Part shown: positions 33,974 to 42,603 of the stretch, one piece after another
How positions within the stretch are numbered: position 1 is the stretch's first letter
Layout of the letters: each line of letters begins with the position of its first letter
Source: OFTM10 sp964344055
Lineage (GTDB): Bacteria > Actinomycetota > Acidimicrobiia > Acidimicrobiales > Aldehydirespiratoraceae
DNA: 64,000 nt
Direction: 5' to 3'
Assembly: GCA_964344055.1 (NCBI GenBank)
Contig: CAYFLT010000004.1
Location: 73,000 to 136,999 of the forward strand
The notes under the pieces: model-generated
Told to the model about the DNA's origin: nothing
The model's input: only the letters and a program-made list of their open reading frames with translations
Databases searched by the model: none
Made by a program: the position numbers and the translations under genes

Positions 33974-35056
33974 GTGGCGGCTCCGCAGGCAGCGTTGGAT
34001 CAGGGCATGGCACGGGGACTGCTCGCGTTCCGCTGGCTGACGCTCGGCTGGGCATGGGTCGGCCTCGTCCTGCAGCGGGATCACGTCGAGCGGTGGTGGG
34101 TCGGGATCGTGCTGTTGGGACTCGCCACCGGCGTGACCGTCGTCGTCACCCGAGCGGTGGTCCGCGACCGACGCGACCGCGGAAACCACGGGCTCAACGC
34201 CGTCGAGGTCGGGGTCGCGACAGTACTGCTGCTCGGTGAGGCCGCCGTGTTCGACGCCGCGAGAGAGCAATCACTGGCGTGGGCCTGGCCGGCAGCCGGC
34301 ATCATCGCCGTCGCGATCGCGGCCGGCTGGCGATGGGGTGTGCTCACCGCCGCGGGACTGTCGGCGGCGAGCTTCGTGGGTGAGGCGATCCTGCGTGAGG
34401 AGTTCGACTGGTCGACATCGACGGCATCGAAGGCCGCCCTGATGATGCTCGCCGCCCTATCGGCCGCCATGATCGCCAACGTCCTCCGCGACGCCGAGCG
34501 GGAGATCTCCACTGTCCGGGCCCGGGAGGAGATGGGCCGCGTGATGCACGACGGTGTGCTGCAGACGCTGGCGGTGATCCAGCGACGCAGCTCCGACGAG
34601 CAGTTGCGTTCGCTGGCGGCGGAACAGGAGCGCGATCTGCGGGCCTACCTGTTCGAGCGGCCCCGGGCGTCCGAGAGTCTGCCGGTGCTGTTGCGGACGG
34701 CCGTCGACACCGCGGCACGGCGGCACGGCGTCGAGGTGGGTGTCGTCATTGCCGACGACCTCCCCGACGTCGCCCATGACCAGGCCGAAGCACTCGCCGG
34801 CGCGGCGGGGGAGGCGGTCACGAATGCTGCCAAGCACTCCGGCGGTGGTCGGATCTCGGTCTACGCCGAGCCGACCGATGACGGCAGGGTCTACTGCTCG
34901 GTGCGCGACACCGGTGTCGGATTCGACCCGTCGGCGGTGGTGGCCGGCGAGGGCCTGTCGGGGTCGATCGAGGCGAGGATGGCGTCGGTCGGCGGTCGAT
35001 CCGAACTCCGGAGTTCGCCCGGCCGCGGCACCGAGGTGCAACTGTGGACGACATGA
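33974..35056 (+). CDS. NarL-type sensor histidine kinase
   Basis: A 360-residue kinase. The first 170 residues hold about five membrane helices with no large extracellular loop; then the dimerisation helix carries EEMGRVMHDGVLQTLAVIQ with phospho-accepting H192 (HisKA_3 type). The ATP-binding domain shows GEAVTNAAKHSGGG (N box) and DTGVGFD (G box), and a short C-terminal GRGTEVQLW. The start is GTG at 33974, 4 bp after the membrane-protein stop; the stop overlaps the regulator gene. It probably senses a membrane or envelope state and phosphorylates the regulator encoded next. Confidence 0.92.
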   Translation: MAAPQAALDQGMARGLLAFRWLTLGWAWVGLVLQRDHVERWWVGIVLLGLATGVTVVVTRAVVRDRRDRGNHGLNAVEVGVATVLLLGEAAVFDAAREQSLAWAWPAAGIIAVAIAAGWRWGVLTAAGLSAASFVGEAILREEFDWSTSTASKAALMMLAALSAAMIANVLRDAEREISTVRAREEMGRVMHDGVLQTLAVIQRRSSDEQLRSLAAEQERDLRAYLFERPRASESLPVLLRTAVDTAARRHGVEVGVVIADDLPDVAHDQAEALAGAAGEAVTNAAKHSGGGRISVYAEPTDDGRVYCSVRDTGVGFDPSAVVAGEGLSGSIEARMASVGGRSELRSSPGRGTEVQLWTT

Positions 35057-35694
35057 CCGGCTCTGCTGCTGCGCCACGTACCCGGGTGGTGGTGGCCGAC
35101 GACCATCCGATCTGGGTGTCGGGCCTGCGGGCCGATCTCGGCGAGGTGTTCGACGTGGTGGGGGAGGCCGGCGACGCGGCGGAGGCGGTCGCCCTGATCC
35201 GGGAGCTCGAGCCCGACCTCGTGCTGTGTGACCTCCACATGCCCAAGGGTGGCGGTATCGCGGTGGCGCAGCAGTGTGGCGGCGAGACCAATGTCGTCAT
35301 CCTCACCGTGTCGGAGGCCGAGCGAGACGTCCTCGACGCGGTGGCGGCGGGCGCGCTCGGCTATCTCACCAAGTCCACCGCGCCAGACGAGCTTCGGGAG
35401 GCGTTGACCCGCGCCGCGAACGGTGAGCCAGTGTTCTCGCCGTCGCTGGCCTCCCTGGTGCTCACTGAATTCCGGCGGCTCCGCTCCGCCGATGAGCCGG
35501 CCAGTGCGCTAACCGAGCGCGAGCGAGAGGTGCTCCAGTACGTGGCCCGTGGCCTCAGCTACCGAGAGATAGGTGAGGAGCTGTTCATCTCGCCCAAGAC
35601 GGTCGAGAACCACACTCGCAACATTCTCGAGAAACTGCGTCTCTCCAAGAAGCAGGAGCTCATGCGCTACGCCCTCGAACACGGCATCGAATAG
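35053..35694 (+). CDS. NarL/FixJ family response regulator
   Basis: A 213-residue regulator. The receiver domain has the acidic pair VVVADDHPIW, the phospho-accepting aspartate in LVLCDLHMP (D60 from the ATG at 35053), a conserved Thr and the lysine in YLTKS. The LuxR-type helix-turn-helix reads LTEREREVLQYVARGLSYRE and EELFISPKTVENHTRNIL. I prefer ATG 35053 because it forms an ATGA overlap with the kinase stop; GTG at 35044 is possible. Cognate partner of the preceding kinase. Confidence 0.92.
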   Translation: MTGSAAAPRTRVVVADDHPIWVSGLRADLGEVFDVVGEAGDAAEAVALIRELEPDLVLCDLHMPKGGGIAVAQQCGGETNVVILTVSEAERDVLDAVAAGALGYLTKSTAPDELREALTRAANGEPVFSPSLASLVLTEFRRLRSADEPASALTEREREVLQYVARGLSYREIGEELFISPKTVENHTRNILEKLRLSKKQELMRYALEHGIE

Positions 35695-35794
35695 CGCGTT
35701 CGAGCACTCGGCGCGGCGTAACTGACGCCTTCTGTGGCGGTGGTGACGAAGGGCCCTAGGGCATGTGTCTCAGGTGGAGCATTATCACCAGTAG

Positions 35795-35818
35795 AGATTG
35801 TGAATTGATTCACGATCT
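35795..35818. promoter_or_regulatory. 24-bp palindrome in an AT-rich promoter region
   Basis: AGATTGTGAAT and ATTCACGATCT, with one mismatch pair around TG, lie in the unusually AT-rich stretch 35770-35860 before the small membrane-protein gene. Likely an operator or promoter element for that gene; the binding protein is unknown. The whole 172-bp gap after the response regulator holds no coding frame. Confidence 0.5.
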
Positions 35819-35866
35819 GTTCTTCGCATACCAAAGATCGCATCGAGAGAAAGAAAGAAGCGTCAG

Positions 35867-36634
35867 ATGAAGAAGCGACTCACATACGTCGGATATGCCC
35901 TCGTAGTCGTCGGTCTGGCATTTGGGATCGCAGGCGGCATCGCCTACACCCGAGTACAGGATGGATACGACTCACTCCAGGCATTCAGCGAGGCCCAGAA
36001 CGTCACGCTGAACTACCACGAGGACGGCCAGCTGGTCGACCGAGGCACCGTCGAAGGCGCCCAGGCGATCATGACCATGCTCACTGAAGACTGGAACTAC
36101 CCGGTCGTCGAGTCCGATCTCGATCCCAACGATCCGCTCGTGAACACCGCCACCGAGTACATGTACCAGATGGCAGTGATCGTCTATCACGTCGGTCACG
36201 GCACCCAGGAAGTCATCCTCACCGAGGACGTCGAGTACAACGGCGAGTTCTTCGCCGCTGGCACCTATGAGGTCGAGATCGACGGCAAGTACTGGACCGA
36301 CTTCGACCGGATGCATCCGCTCGAGGGCCCGGCTGACATACGCCCAGGCCCAGGCCGCGCTCGACGGNNNNNNNNNNCCTGGAGCGGCACCGTGCATGGG
36401 CTCGTCGGTGAGCTCGGCGTCGGCACCGTCACCCACTCCACCCTCCAGATGGGTCTCGCCCTGTCGGCCCTGTTCGGTGGTCTCGGACTTGTCTTCCTGC
36501 TCAGCGGCGGCGGCCTGATCTGGGCGATGAAGGCGAAGGATGACGAAATCGAGGTCGACGAGGATGTCGAGCTCGAGATGAAGGTCCCCGACACCGTCCC
36601 GGACGACTTCGTCGAAGAGATGAAGATCGGCTGA
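35867..36634 (+). CDS. Two-helix membrane protein of unknown function (frame disturbed near gap)
   Basis: About 255 residues. One N-terminal membrane helix (YVGYALVVVGLAFGIAGGIA), an outside domain with DGYDSLQAFSEAQNVTLNY and DPNDPLVNTATEYMYQ, then a second helix near residue 205 (LALSALFGGLGLVFLLSGGG) and a charged acidic tail. It resembles a family of actinobacterial membrane proteins with no known role. Just before the 10-N gap at 36368 the coding frame turns into GPADIRPGPGRARR, while the next frame reads RLTYAQAQAALDG, with better codon use, so a 1-nt shift near 36325-36335 is likely. GAGAGAAAGAAAGAAG lies upstream of the ATG. Function unknown. Confidence 0.7.
   Translation: MKKRLTYVGYALVVVGLAFGIAGGIAYTRVQDGYDSLQAFSEAQNVTLNYHEDGQLVDRGTVEGAQAIMTMLTEDWNYPVVESDLDPNDPLVNTATEYMYQMAVIVYHVGHGTQEVILTEDVEYNGEFFAAGTYEVEIDGKYWTDFDRMHPLEGPADIRPGPGRARRXXXXWSGTVHGLVGELGVGTVTHSTLQMGLALSALFGGLGLVFLLSGGGLIWAMKAKDDEIEVDEDVELEMKVPDTVPDDFVEEMKIG
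36368..36377. other. Assembly gap (10 N)
   Basis: Ten undetermined bases inside the two-helix membrane-protein gene, next to an apparent frameshift. Confidence 0.99.
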
Positions 36635-36656
36635 CGCACAATCCCAGCTGATCCCG

Positions 36657-36694
36657 ACCGCCCTGGCCTGCCCCCCCCTCAAGGCCAGGGCGGT
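36657..36694 (+). terminator. Hairpin terminator after the two-helix membrane protein
   Basis: A perfect 13-bp stem, ACCGCCCTGGCCT / AGGCCAGGGCGGT, with a 12-nt C-rich loop lies 22 bp after the stop codon. There is no long T run, which is common for GC-rich actinobacterial terminators. Confidence 0.7.
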
Positions 36695-36766
36695 TCCGCG
36701 TTCGCGAGCCCCCCAGATGAGAATGGGGGAATCTCCGGATGGTTCGTCCGCCGTTTCGCCGCGACG

Positions 36767-37843
36767 ATGGTCGGCATGGCCGGACCAGCGCGACGAGTCT
36801 CCTCGGATCGAGAGCGGCGTCTATGGATCTGGACCGCCGCGGTTCTCGTCGCGATCTACTCGACCCTCGGACCGGCGCGGACGGTGTCCGAGTCGCTGCG
36901 CGAGCACAACCTGCTGCGCCTCTCGATCGCCGCCGCCCTGCTGGCCGTCCTCGGCCCGGTCGGCTGGCGTTGGCTACGAGGACGCCCGGACCTCGCCGAG
37001 GTGGCAGCGATGCTTGCGGTCGGGTCCGCGTACCTCATGGTGGCGGCGAGGATCGAGAGCTGGGAGGAGCGGACCCACCTGTTCGAGTACGGGATCGTGG
37101 CTGCGCTGATCCACATGGCCCTTCTCGAACGCCGGCGTAACGGTCGTCCGGTGCCGGTCCCCGCGGCGCTGACAGTGACCGCGACGGCGGTGTTCGGCTT
37201 CGTCGACGAGATCATCCAGTTCTTCTTGCCCGACCGTGTCTTCGACCTCGTCGACGTCGGCTTCAACGTGCTCGCCGGGTTCCTGGTCGTGGCGGCGAGG
37301 CTGGCGATTCCGCCCCAGCCGAGACCGGGATGGCGGGTGTGGTTCCTGTGGCTCATGGCGGGCGCGGTGGGCTGGGGCTGGGGCGTGTACTGGGGTTGGT
37401 ACGACAACACCGAGCCCACGATGTGGGAGGCGGTTCCTGACGTCGTTCTGTCCGGGTACCTCGGTCTGGCGTCCGGCGCGGTCGCGATGGGTGTGCTGCA
37501 GTGGCTGGTGCTGCGCGCCCAACTGGAACGGCCGACTCGGTGGATCGCGGCCGCCCTCGGGGCGCTCGCGGTGGTCGGCGGGATCGTGTTCGGCGTGGGC
37601 GCCGTCGACGAGGAACTCGGCTGGTTCGTGGGAGTGGGCGCCTTCGGAGGCACGGTCGGGCTGCTCCAATGGGCTGTGCTGCGGCGCCAGGTCCCGTGGG
37701 CGTGGGTCTGGGTACCGATCAGTGCCGGGGCCTGGGTTGTCGGGCTCCCGCTCGGCGACGCCGGCGGTCCGCCCGCTCTCGGTGCCGTCTACGGCGTCAT
37801 CACCGCCACCACTCTGGTGGTGCTGCTGCGTTCTCGTCGCTGA
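36767..37843 (+). CDS. VanZ-like membrane protein with C-terminal helical extension
   Basis: A 358-residue integral membrane protein. The first 190 residues match the VanZ-like fold: RVSSDRERRLWIWTAAVLVA, then FEYGIVAALIHMALL, and the family-defining FGFVDEIIQFFLPDRVFDLV followed by DVGFNVLAGF, where the D-E-x-x-Q and D-x-x-x-N residues are conserved. The rest, about five more helices, is extra to VanZ. VanZ itself raises teicoplanin resistance by an unclear route; most homologues have no known role. The alternative ATG 36776 is equally good. Confidence 0.75.
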   Translation: MVGMAGPARRVSSDRERRLWIWTAAVLVAIYSTLGPARTVSESLREHNLLRLSIAAALLAVLGPVGWRWLRGRPDLAEVAAMLAVGSAYLMVAARIESWEERTHLFEYGIVAALIHMALLERRRNGRPVPVPAALTVTATAVFGFVDEIIQFFLPDRVFDLVDVGFNVLAGFLVVAARLAIPPQPRPGWRVWFLWLMAGAVGWGWGVYWGWYDNTEPTMWEAVPDVVLSGYLGLASGAVAMGVLQWLVLRAQLERPTRWIAAALGALAVVGGIVFGVGAVDEELGWFVGVGAFGGTVGLLQWAVLRRQVPWAWVWVPISAGAWVVGLPLGDAGGPPALGAVYGVITATTLVVLLRSRR

Positions 37844-37853
37844 TGCACCCCCG

Positions 37854-37904
37854 GCTTTTCTGACACATTCGGACCGCCAACTGGTCCGGATGTGTCAGAA
37901 AAGC
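37854..37904. repeat. TGACACAT-type palindromic repeat, copy 5
   Basis: Arms GCTTTTCTGACACATTCGGA(CC) at 37854-37875 and GGTCCGGATGTGTCAGAAAA(GC) at 37883-37904, 22 bp with one mismatch, around a 7-nt loop GCCAACT. It begins 10 bp after the VanZ-like stop. Confidence 0.9.
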
Positions 37905-37931
37905 GGGGTGGGAGCGGTCCAACCGGGATCT

Positions 37932-37970
37932 CTGACACATTCGGACCGAATGATGGTCCGGAAGTGCCAG
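37932..37970. repeat. TGACACAT-type palindromic repeat, copy 6
   Basis: Arms CTGACACATTCGGACC and GGTCCGGAAGTGCCAG, with a few mismatches, around a 7-nt loop GAATGAT. It follows copy 5 in tandem 27 bp later. Confidence 0.85.
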
Positions 37971-38033
37971 AAAAGGGGGCGGGCGGACGTCGTGACGAAC
38001 GTGCTGTCACACCCTCATGCTTTGATCGCGGAC

Positions 38034-38945
38034 ATGCCACGAGACATGACCCGTCTCGTTCGGAAGGCCACGAGCCAATTCGGCCTCCTCACCGTTGAAC
38101 AGCTCCGCAAGGAAGGCGTCACCAAGTCGTGTCAGGCGACACTGGTGCGACAGGGGATGTTGGAGACGATCCGTCCTGGTGTCGTTCGTATCATGGGTGC
38201 GCCCGACTGCTGGGAACAGCAGCTCGGCGCGGTGACCCTCACGAGCGGCACTCCGCTCGGTGCCAGCCATCGGAGCGCGCTGCGGCTATGGGATCTGCGC
38301 AACCGATTCGAGGGGCTGGAGGTCTCCGTGCGCTATCCGGGGAATCGTCGGCTGCCAGGTGTGATCGTCCACCGCTCTGTCGACCTGATCGAGCGCGATC
38401 TCACCGTGGTGAAGGGAATCAGAGTTACCTCCGTGGCGCGGACGATCTGCGACGCGGGACTGATCTTCCCGCCGTCGGAGGTCCAGCGGATCACCGACCA
38501 CGCAGTTGCCACAGGGCTGGTCTCTCCGGCTGAGTTGATGGCCGTTCGGCGGCGCGTGGGCGAGCACGGCCGGAACGGTGTGGTGAAGCTGGAGGGTGCG
38601 GTCGAGGGTCTGCCGAAGGACGCGGGCGATGCCGATTCGGGTCCGGAGGTCGAGCTCCTGCGTGTCCTCGAGAAGGCCGGTCTGCCCACTCCGGCGAGGC
38701 AGTACTCGGTGACCGCGGCTGGCAACCAGTACTACATCGACCTCTGCTATCCGGAGGCCCGTGTCGCCCTTGAGTATGACGGGGTTGATCCGCACACCCG
38801 CTTCGACCGGTTCGTCGATGATCGCCGTCGCCAAAACGACCTCGTCACTGCGGGTTGGACCGTCCTTCGCTACACCAAGGTCGACCTCCGAGATCGACGG
38901 GAGGCGCTGGTTGCCCAAGTGCGCCGGAACCTCCGCCATCTCTGA
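38034..38945 (+). CDS. AbiEi-like N-terminus with DUF559/Vsr-like endonuclease-fold C-terminus
   Basis: A 303-residue protein. The N-terminal part (RKATSQFGLLTVEQLRKEGV, then LVRQGMLETIRPGVVRI) matches the winged-helix opening of AbiEi-type antitoxins, with TPLGASHRSALRLWDL following. The C-terminal 90 residues carry YYIDLCYPEARVALEYDGV, then a basic helix and WTVLRYTKVDL, the DUF559 layout of a Vsr/restriction-like fold in which D-x(n)-E-x-D forms the active site. Such proteins are common in Actinomycetota and their role, possibly defence or DNA repair, is untested. The gene is bracketed by TGACACAT-type hairpins, the last of which overlaps its stop codon. Confidence 0.8.
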   Translation: MPRDMTRLVRKATSQFGLLTVEQLRKEGVTKSCQATLVRQGMLETIRPGVVRIMGAPDCWEQQLGAVTLTSGTPLGASHRSALRLWDLRNRFEGLEVSVRYPGNRRLPGVIVHRSVDLIERDLTVVKGIRVTSVARTICDAGLIFPPSEVQRITDHAVATGLVSPAELMAVRRRVGEHGRNGVVKLEGAVEGLPKDAGDADSGPEVELLRVLEKAGLPTPARQYSVTAAGNQYYIDLCYPEARVALEYDGVDPHTRFDRFVDDRRRQNDLVTAGWTVLRYTKVDLRDRREALVAQVRRNLRHL

Positions 38946-38980
38946 CACATCTGGACCGTGTGCTGGTCCGGATGTGTCAG
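38942..38980. repeat. TGACACAT-type palindromic repeat, copy 7
   Basis: Arms CTGACACATCTGGACC and GGTCCGGATGTGTCAG, one mismatch, loop GTGTGCT of 7 nt. The TGA of the DUF559-like gene (38943-38945) is inside the left arm, and the right arm overlaps the end of the convergent methyltransferase gene. Confidence 0.9.
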
Positions 38981-39555
38981 AAAAGCCGTTTGGTGGCGAC
39001 GAGGTGGGCTTCGTGGCGGTCGTTGTCGCGCCACTCCTCGCTGTGGTGGAGGATCTTCACGCCGTCGCCGATCAGCCCGACGACTTCGCCCTCCTCCAGA
39101 AGGAAGGGCCGGCCCGGCCGCTCGTGGCGCTCGAGGTTGGTGACCGTCGCGATCACCACAGCGAGCAGCCCACCAGGAGCGAGCCCCCGGACCATCGCGG
39201 CGAAGAGGTCCTGCTGGAGGTAGTTGGCGACCGTGATCACGTCCCAGGGGCCGGCCGGTAGGGGCTCTGACTCCAGGTCGACCTCGACCGTCGCGATGAG
39301 GAGATCCTCCGCCAGCGCTCGCTGGCGGGCCTGGATCAGGCCGACGTCGGACACATCGCAGACGGTGACGTCGAAGCCGAGCCGGGCGAACTCGAGCGAG
39401 TCGGCCGACCCGCCACCCGCAACGTCGAGCACCCGACCGGTCCCATCAGCGGGAAGCCACGGCTGCAGCAGGTCGACCAGCTTGGATCCGTGACCGGTGC
39501 CGACTCCTGCGGCCGCCCACTTGTCGTTCCACTTGTCGCGGTCGCCGACCGCCAC
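38977..39555 (-). CDS. Class I SAM-dependent methyltransferase
   Basis: A 192-residue protein with GRVLDVAGGGSADSLEFA (motif I; the usual acidic-G-x-G-x-G loop), FDVTVCDVSDVGLIQARQRA (motif II) and WDVITVANYL (motif IV). It opens with WNDKWAAAG and ends with RHEAHLVATKRLF, a layout seen in small thiopurine- or tellurite-resistance-type methyltransferases. The GTG start is 3 bp after the valS stop, so it is co-transcribed with valS. Substrate unknown. Confidence 0.85.
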   Translation of the reverse strand: MAVGDRDKWNDKWAAAGVGTGHGSKLVDLLQPWLPADGTGRVLDVAGGGSADSLEFARLGFDVTVCDVSDVGLIQARQRALAEDLLIATVEVDLESEPLPAGPWDVITVANYLQQDLFAAMVRGLAPGGLLAVVIATVTNLERHERPGRPFLLEEGEVVGLIGDGVKILHHSEEWRDNDRHEAHLVATKRLF

Positions 39556-39558
39556 GGC

Positions 39559-42139
39559 TCAGCTCGCCTCGGCTTCTGCCTCGAGTTCGGCGTCGACAGT
39601 GATCTCGCCACCGTCACCGACGACGTGCTCGCCGACCGCGGCGACGTTGCCCGCGGCCTTGACGTCGTCGATCACCAGGTCGAGGAGGGCCAGCTGCTCG
39701 GCCGAGGCCGTGAACGTGGCCGAGACGACTGGGGTGCGGAGCTTCCGCTTGGCTTCGGACTTGACCCGGCGAACGACCGACAGGGCTTCGGTTGCGACAT
39801 CGCTCGCCCCGCCGTCGACCGCGCCAGCGGCCGCCCGGAGCGGCGCCGACTCGGGCCACGAGGTGGCGTGGATCGAGCCATCCTGCCACCACGACCACAC
39901 CTCTTCGGCGACGAAGGGCAGGATCGGGGCGAACAACTGCTGCATCGTCGACAGTGCGAGCCGCAGGGCGTGGTGGGCGGAGGCGGCCCGCTCGTCACCG
40001 AACTCGCCATACGCCCGGGCCTTGACCAGCTCCATGTGGTTGTCGGTGAACCACCAGAAGAAGGCTTCGGTCCGCTCGAGGGAGCGGGCGTAGTCGAACG
40101 CGTCGAACGCCGCGGTGGCCTCGTCGACGAGGTCCGCCAGCTTGGCCAGCATCGACCGGTCGACGGTTTCGGTGATGAGCGACGGGTCGATGGACCGGTC
40201 GGCGGGGTCGCCGAATCCGAGGACGAACTTCGACGCATTCAGCAGCTTGATCGAGAGCCNNNNNNNNNNNNNNGGTGCCGGGCCGGCCGGAGGCTGCCCA
40301 GTAGCGGACGGCATCTGAGCCGTACTGTTCGAGTGTCTCGGAGGGGACGACCACGTTGCCCTTGGACTTCGACATCTTCTTGCGGTCGGGGTCGAGGATC
40401 CACCCCGAGATCGTGGCGTTGCGCCACGGCGCGGAGTCGGCCTCGAAGTGGGCTCGGACGACAGTCGAGAAGAGCCAGGTCCGGATGATGTCGTGACCCT
40501 GGGGTCGGATGTCCATCGGGAACGTGGCCTTGTAGAGCTCGTCGTCGATGCCCCAGCCGCAGGCGATCTGCGGCGTGAGCGAAGACGTGGCCCACGTGTC
40601 CATGATGTCGGGCTCGCCGATGAAGCCCCGCGGCTCGCCCCGCTGGGACTCGTCGTAGCCGGCCGGAACATCGGTGGACGGGTCGATCGGAAGTTGGTCC
40701 TCGGTGGGGACGATCGGCTCGCCGTACTCGGGTTCGCCCTCGGAATCGAGCGGGTACCACAGCGGGATCGGAACGCCGAAGAAGCGCTGGCGCGAAATGA
40801 GCCAGTCGCTGTTGAGTCCGTCGACCCACGAGGTGAACCGGGTCTGCATGTACGACGGGACCCAGTTGATCTCGTCGCCCCTCGCGATCAGGGCCTCACC
40901 GAGATCGCGGTCGCGGCCGCCGTTGCGGATGTACCACTGCCGGGAGCTGACGATCTCGAGCGGCTTATCGCCCTTCTCGAAGAACTTCACCGGGTGGGTG
41001 ATCTTGCGGCGCTCGCCTTCCATCTCGCCGGCTTCGTCGAAGATCTTGACGATCTCCTCCTGGGCGGGCTGGACCTTCTTGCCGGCGAGGCGTTCGTAGG
41101 CGGCCCGGCCTTCGGCCGAGGTGATCCACTCCGGCATCTCGGCGGTGAAGCGGCCGTCGCGCTGGATGACCGTGCGAACCGGCAGGTCGAGCTCGCGCCA
41201 CCAGGTGACGTCGGTGGTGTCGCCGAACGTGCAGATCATGGCGATGCCGGTGCCCTTCTCGGGATCGGCGAGCTCGTGGGCGAGGACCGGAACCTCGACC
41301 CCGAAGACCGGCGACAGAACCGACGCCTGCCCGAAGTAGGGCTGGTACCGCTCGTCGTCGGGATGGGCGACCAGGGCGACGCACGACGGGACCAGCTCCG
41401 GACGAGTGGTGTCGATCCAGATGTCGGGGCGACCCTCGGTGCCGGCGAAGCGCAGCTTGTGGTAGGCGCCCGGCAGCTCGCGGTCCTCGAGCTCGGCCTG
41501 AGCGACCGCGGTCTGGAACGTGACGTCCCACAAGGATGGCGCTTCGACCTGGTACGCCTGATCGGACCCGAGGTTCTCGAGGAAGAACTGCTGGGAGATC
41601 TTGCGACAGTGGTCGTTGATCGTCTCGTAGGTACGCGTCCAGTCGACCGACAGGCCGAGCCGGCGGAAGAGGTCCTCGAAGACCTTCTCGTCCTCGACGG
41701 TGAGGATGTGGCACAGCTCGATGAAGTTCGGCCGGCTGATCGAGATCTCCCGCCGCTTCTTGATCGCGGCTGGGTCGCCCGCGTCCTCGGGGATCTCGAA
41801 GTCGGGGTCGTACGGCAGCGACGGATCGCAGCGAACGCCGTAGTAGTTCTGCACCCGACGCTCGGTGGGCAGCCCGTTGTCGTCCCATCCCATCGGGTAG
41901 AAGACGTCCATCCCCGCCATGCGCTGGTAGCGGGCGATGGTGTCGGTGTGGGTGTAGGAGAAGACGTGGCCGACGTGGAGCGACCCACTCGCGGTGGGCG
42001 GCGGGGTGTCGATCGAGAAGACCTCGTCACGGTTGGTGGAGCCCCGGAAGTGGTAGATCCCCGACTCGTCCCATACCGCGTCCCACTTGGCCTCCAGACC
42101 TTCGAGGTCGGGCTTGTCGGGGATGGGTGTGGGACTCAT
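39559..42139 (-). CDS. valS: Valyl-tRNA synthetase (contains 14-N gap)
   Basis: It charges tRNA-Val. It opens MSPTPIPDKPDLEGLEAKWD, then the HIGH box PPPTASGSLHVGHVF, a connective-peptide-1 editing domain (FAGTEGRPDIWIDTTRPELV), and the KMSKS signature as KKMSKSKGN just before the gap. The C-terminal anticodon domain resumes after the gap at LSIKLLNASKFVLGFGDP. About 14 residues, including the usual G-Q-M-K-V-G-R-R segment, would lie in the gap, and the frame changes across it. There is no C-terminal coiled-coil arm; the protein ends in an acidic tail EAEAEAS. This is the shorter, archaeal-like ValRS type found in Actinomycetota. It is followed at 3 bp by a methyltransferase gene. Confidence 0.95.
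40260..40273. other. Assembly gap (14 N)
   Basis: Fourteen undetermined bases inside valS, between the KMSKS region and the anticodon-binding domain; the frame changes across it. Confidence 0.99.
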
Positions 42140-42229
42140 ATGACCGACGAGGATACCGGTGCGCACCAGCGGACAGCCGGGTATTCCGGCCCCATCAACG
42201 CCCCCGCGAGGCCAGAACCGGGCACAAGA

Positions 42230-42293
42230 ACCGAACTGGGTGGGCAGAGAGTCGGAAAACGACACCGGGCCCTCCCAGTTCGGGTTGGGTGCC
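42230..42293. repeat. Inverted repeat downstream of azlD
   Basis: ACCGAACTGGG (42230-42240) and CCCAGTTCGGG (42274-42284) form an imperfect stem, followed by TTGGGTGCC. A related motif, CCCAGTTCGGGT then TTGGGTGCC, occurs again at 43370, on the other side of azlCD. Confidence 0.6.
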
Positions 42294-42297
42294 TTGG

Positions 42298-42603
42298 CTA
42301 CGGACCGACGGTCCAGACGATCGCCATGCCGACGGCGAGACACCAGGCGACGCTCTTGGTCCGCCAGGCGACCAGGCCCGCGGCGACGGCGGCGACATGC
42401 CACTCGTCGAGGCCGCGGAGTTCGCCATCGTCGAGGAGCAGGCTCGACGCCGCGATCGATGCGAGTACCGCGGGTGGAATCATCGACAGCGCGAGTTCGA
42501 TTCGGGGTGGGAGTCGGCGGAGGCGGTCGCCGAACGCGATGAACGACAGCCGAATGAGGTAGGTCCCGACGCCGGCGAGCACGATCTGGACAAACGGGCT
42601 CAT
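42298..42603 (-). CDS. azlD: AzlD-type small subunit of branched-chain amino acid exporter
   Basis: 101 residues with about four membrane helices, starting MSPFVQIVLAGVGTYLIRLSF: the G-T-Y-x-x-R opening is typical of AzlD, as is the central PPAVLASIAASSLL and the closing VAWRTKSVAWCLAVGMAIVW. It forms the small subunit of an AzlCD exporter of leucine-type amino acids, by family. Coupled to azlC by an ATGA overlap. Confidence 0.85.
   Translation of the reverse strand: MSPFVQIVLAGVGTYLIRLSFIAFGDRLRRLPPRIELALSMIPPAVLASIAASSLLLDDGELRGLDEWHVAAVAAGLVAWRTKSVAWCLAVGMAIVWTVGP

Noticed and set aside
37236..38033. Apparent long N-terminal extension of the AbiEi/DUF559-like protein
   Set aside because: It is the wrong frame of the VanZ-like gene and crosses two hairpins; protein character begins at ATG 38034.
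18171..38980. CRISPR array made of the TGACACAT repeats
   Set aside because: Copies are far apart, differ in arms and loops, and have no regular spacers or cas genes.
40448..42562. A 704-codon plus-strand frame opposite valS
   Set aside because: Same shadow effect; the reverse strand carries an unmistakable synthetase.
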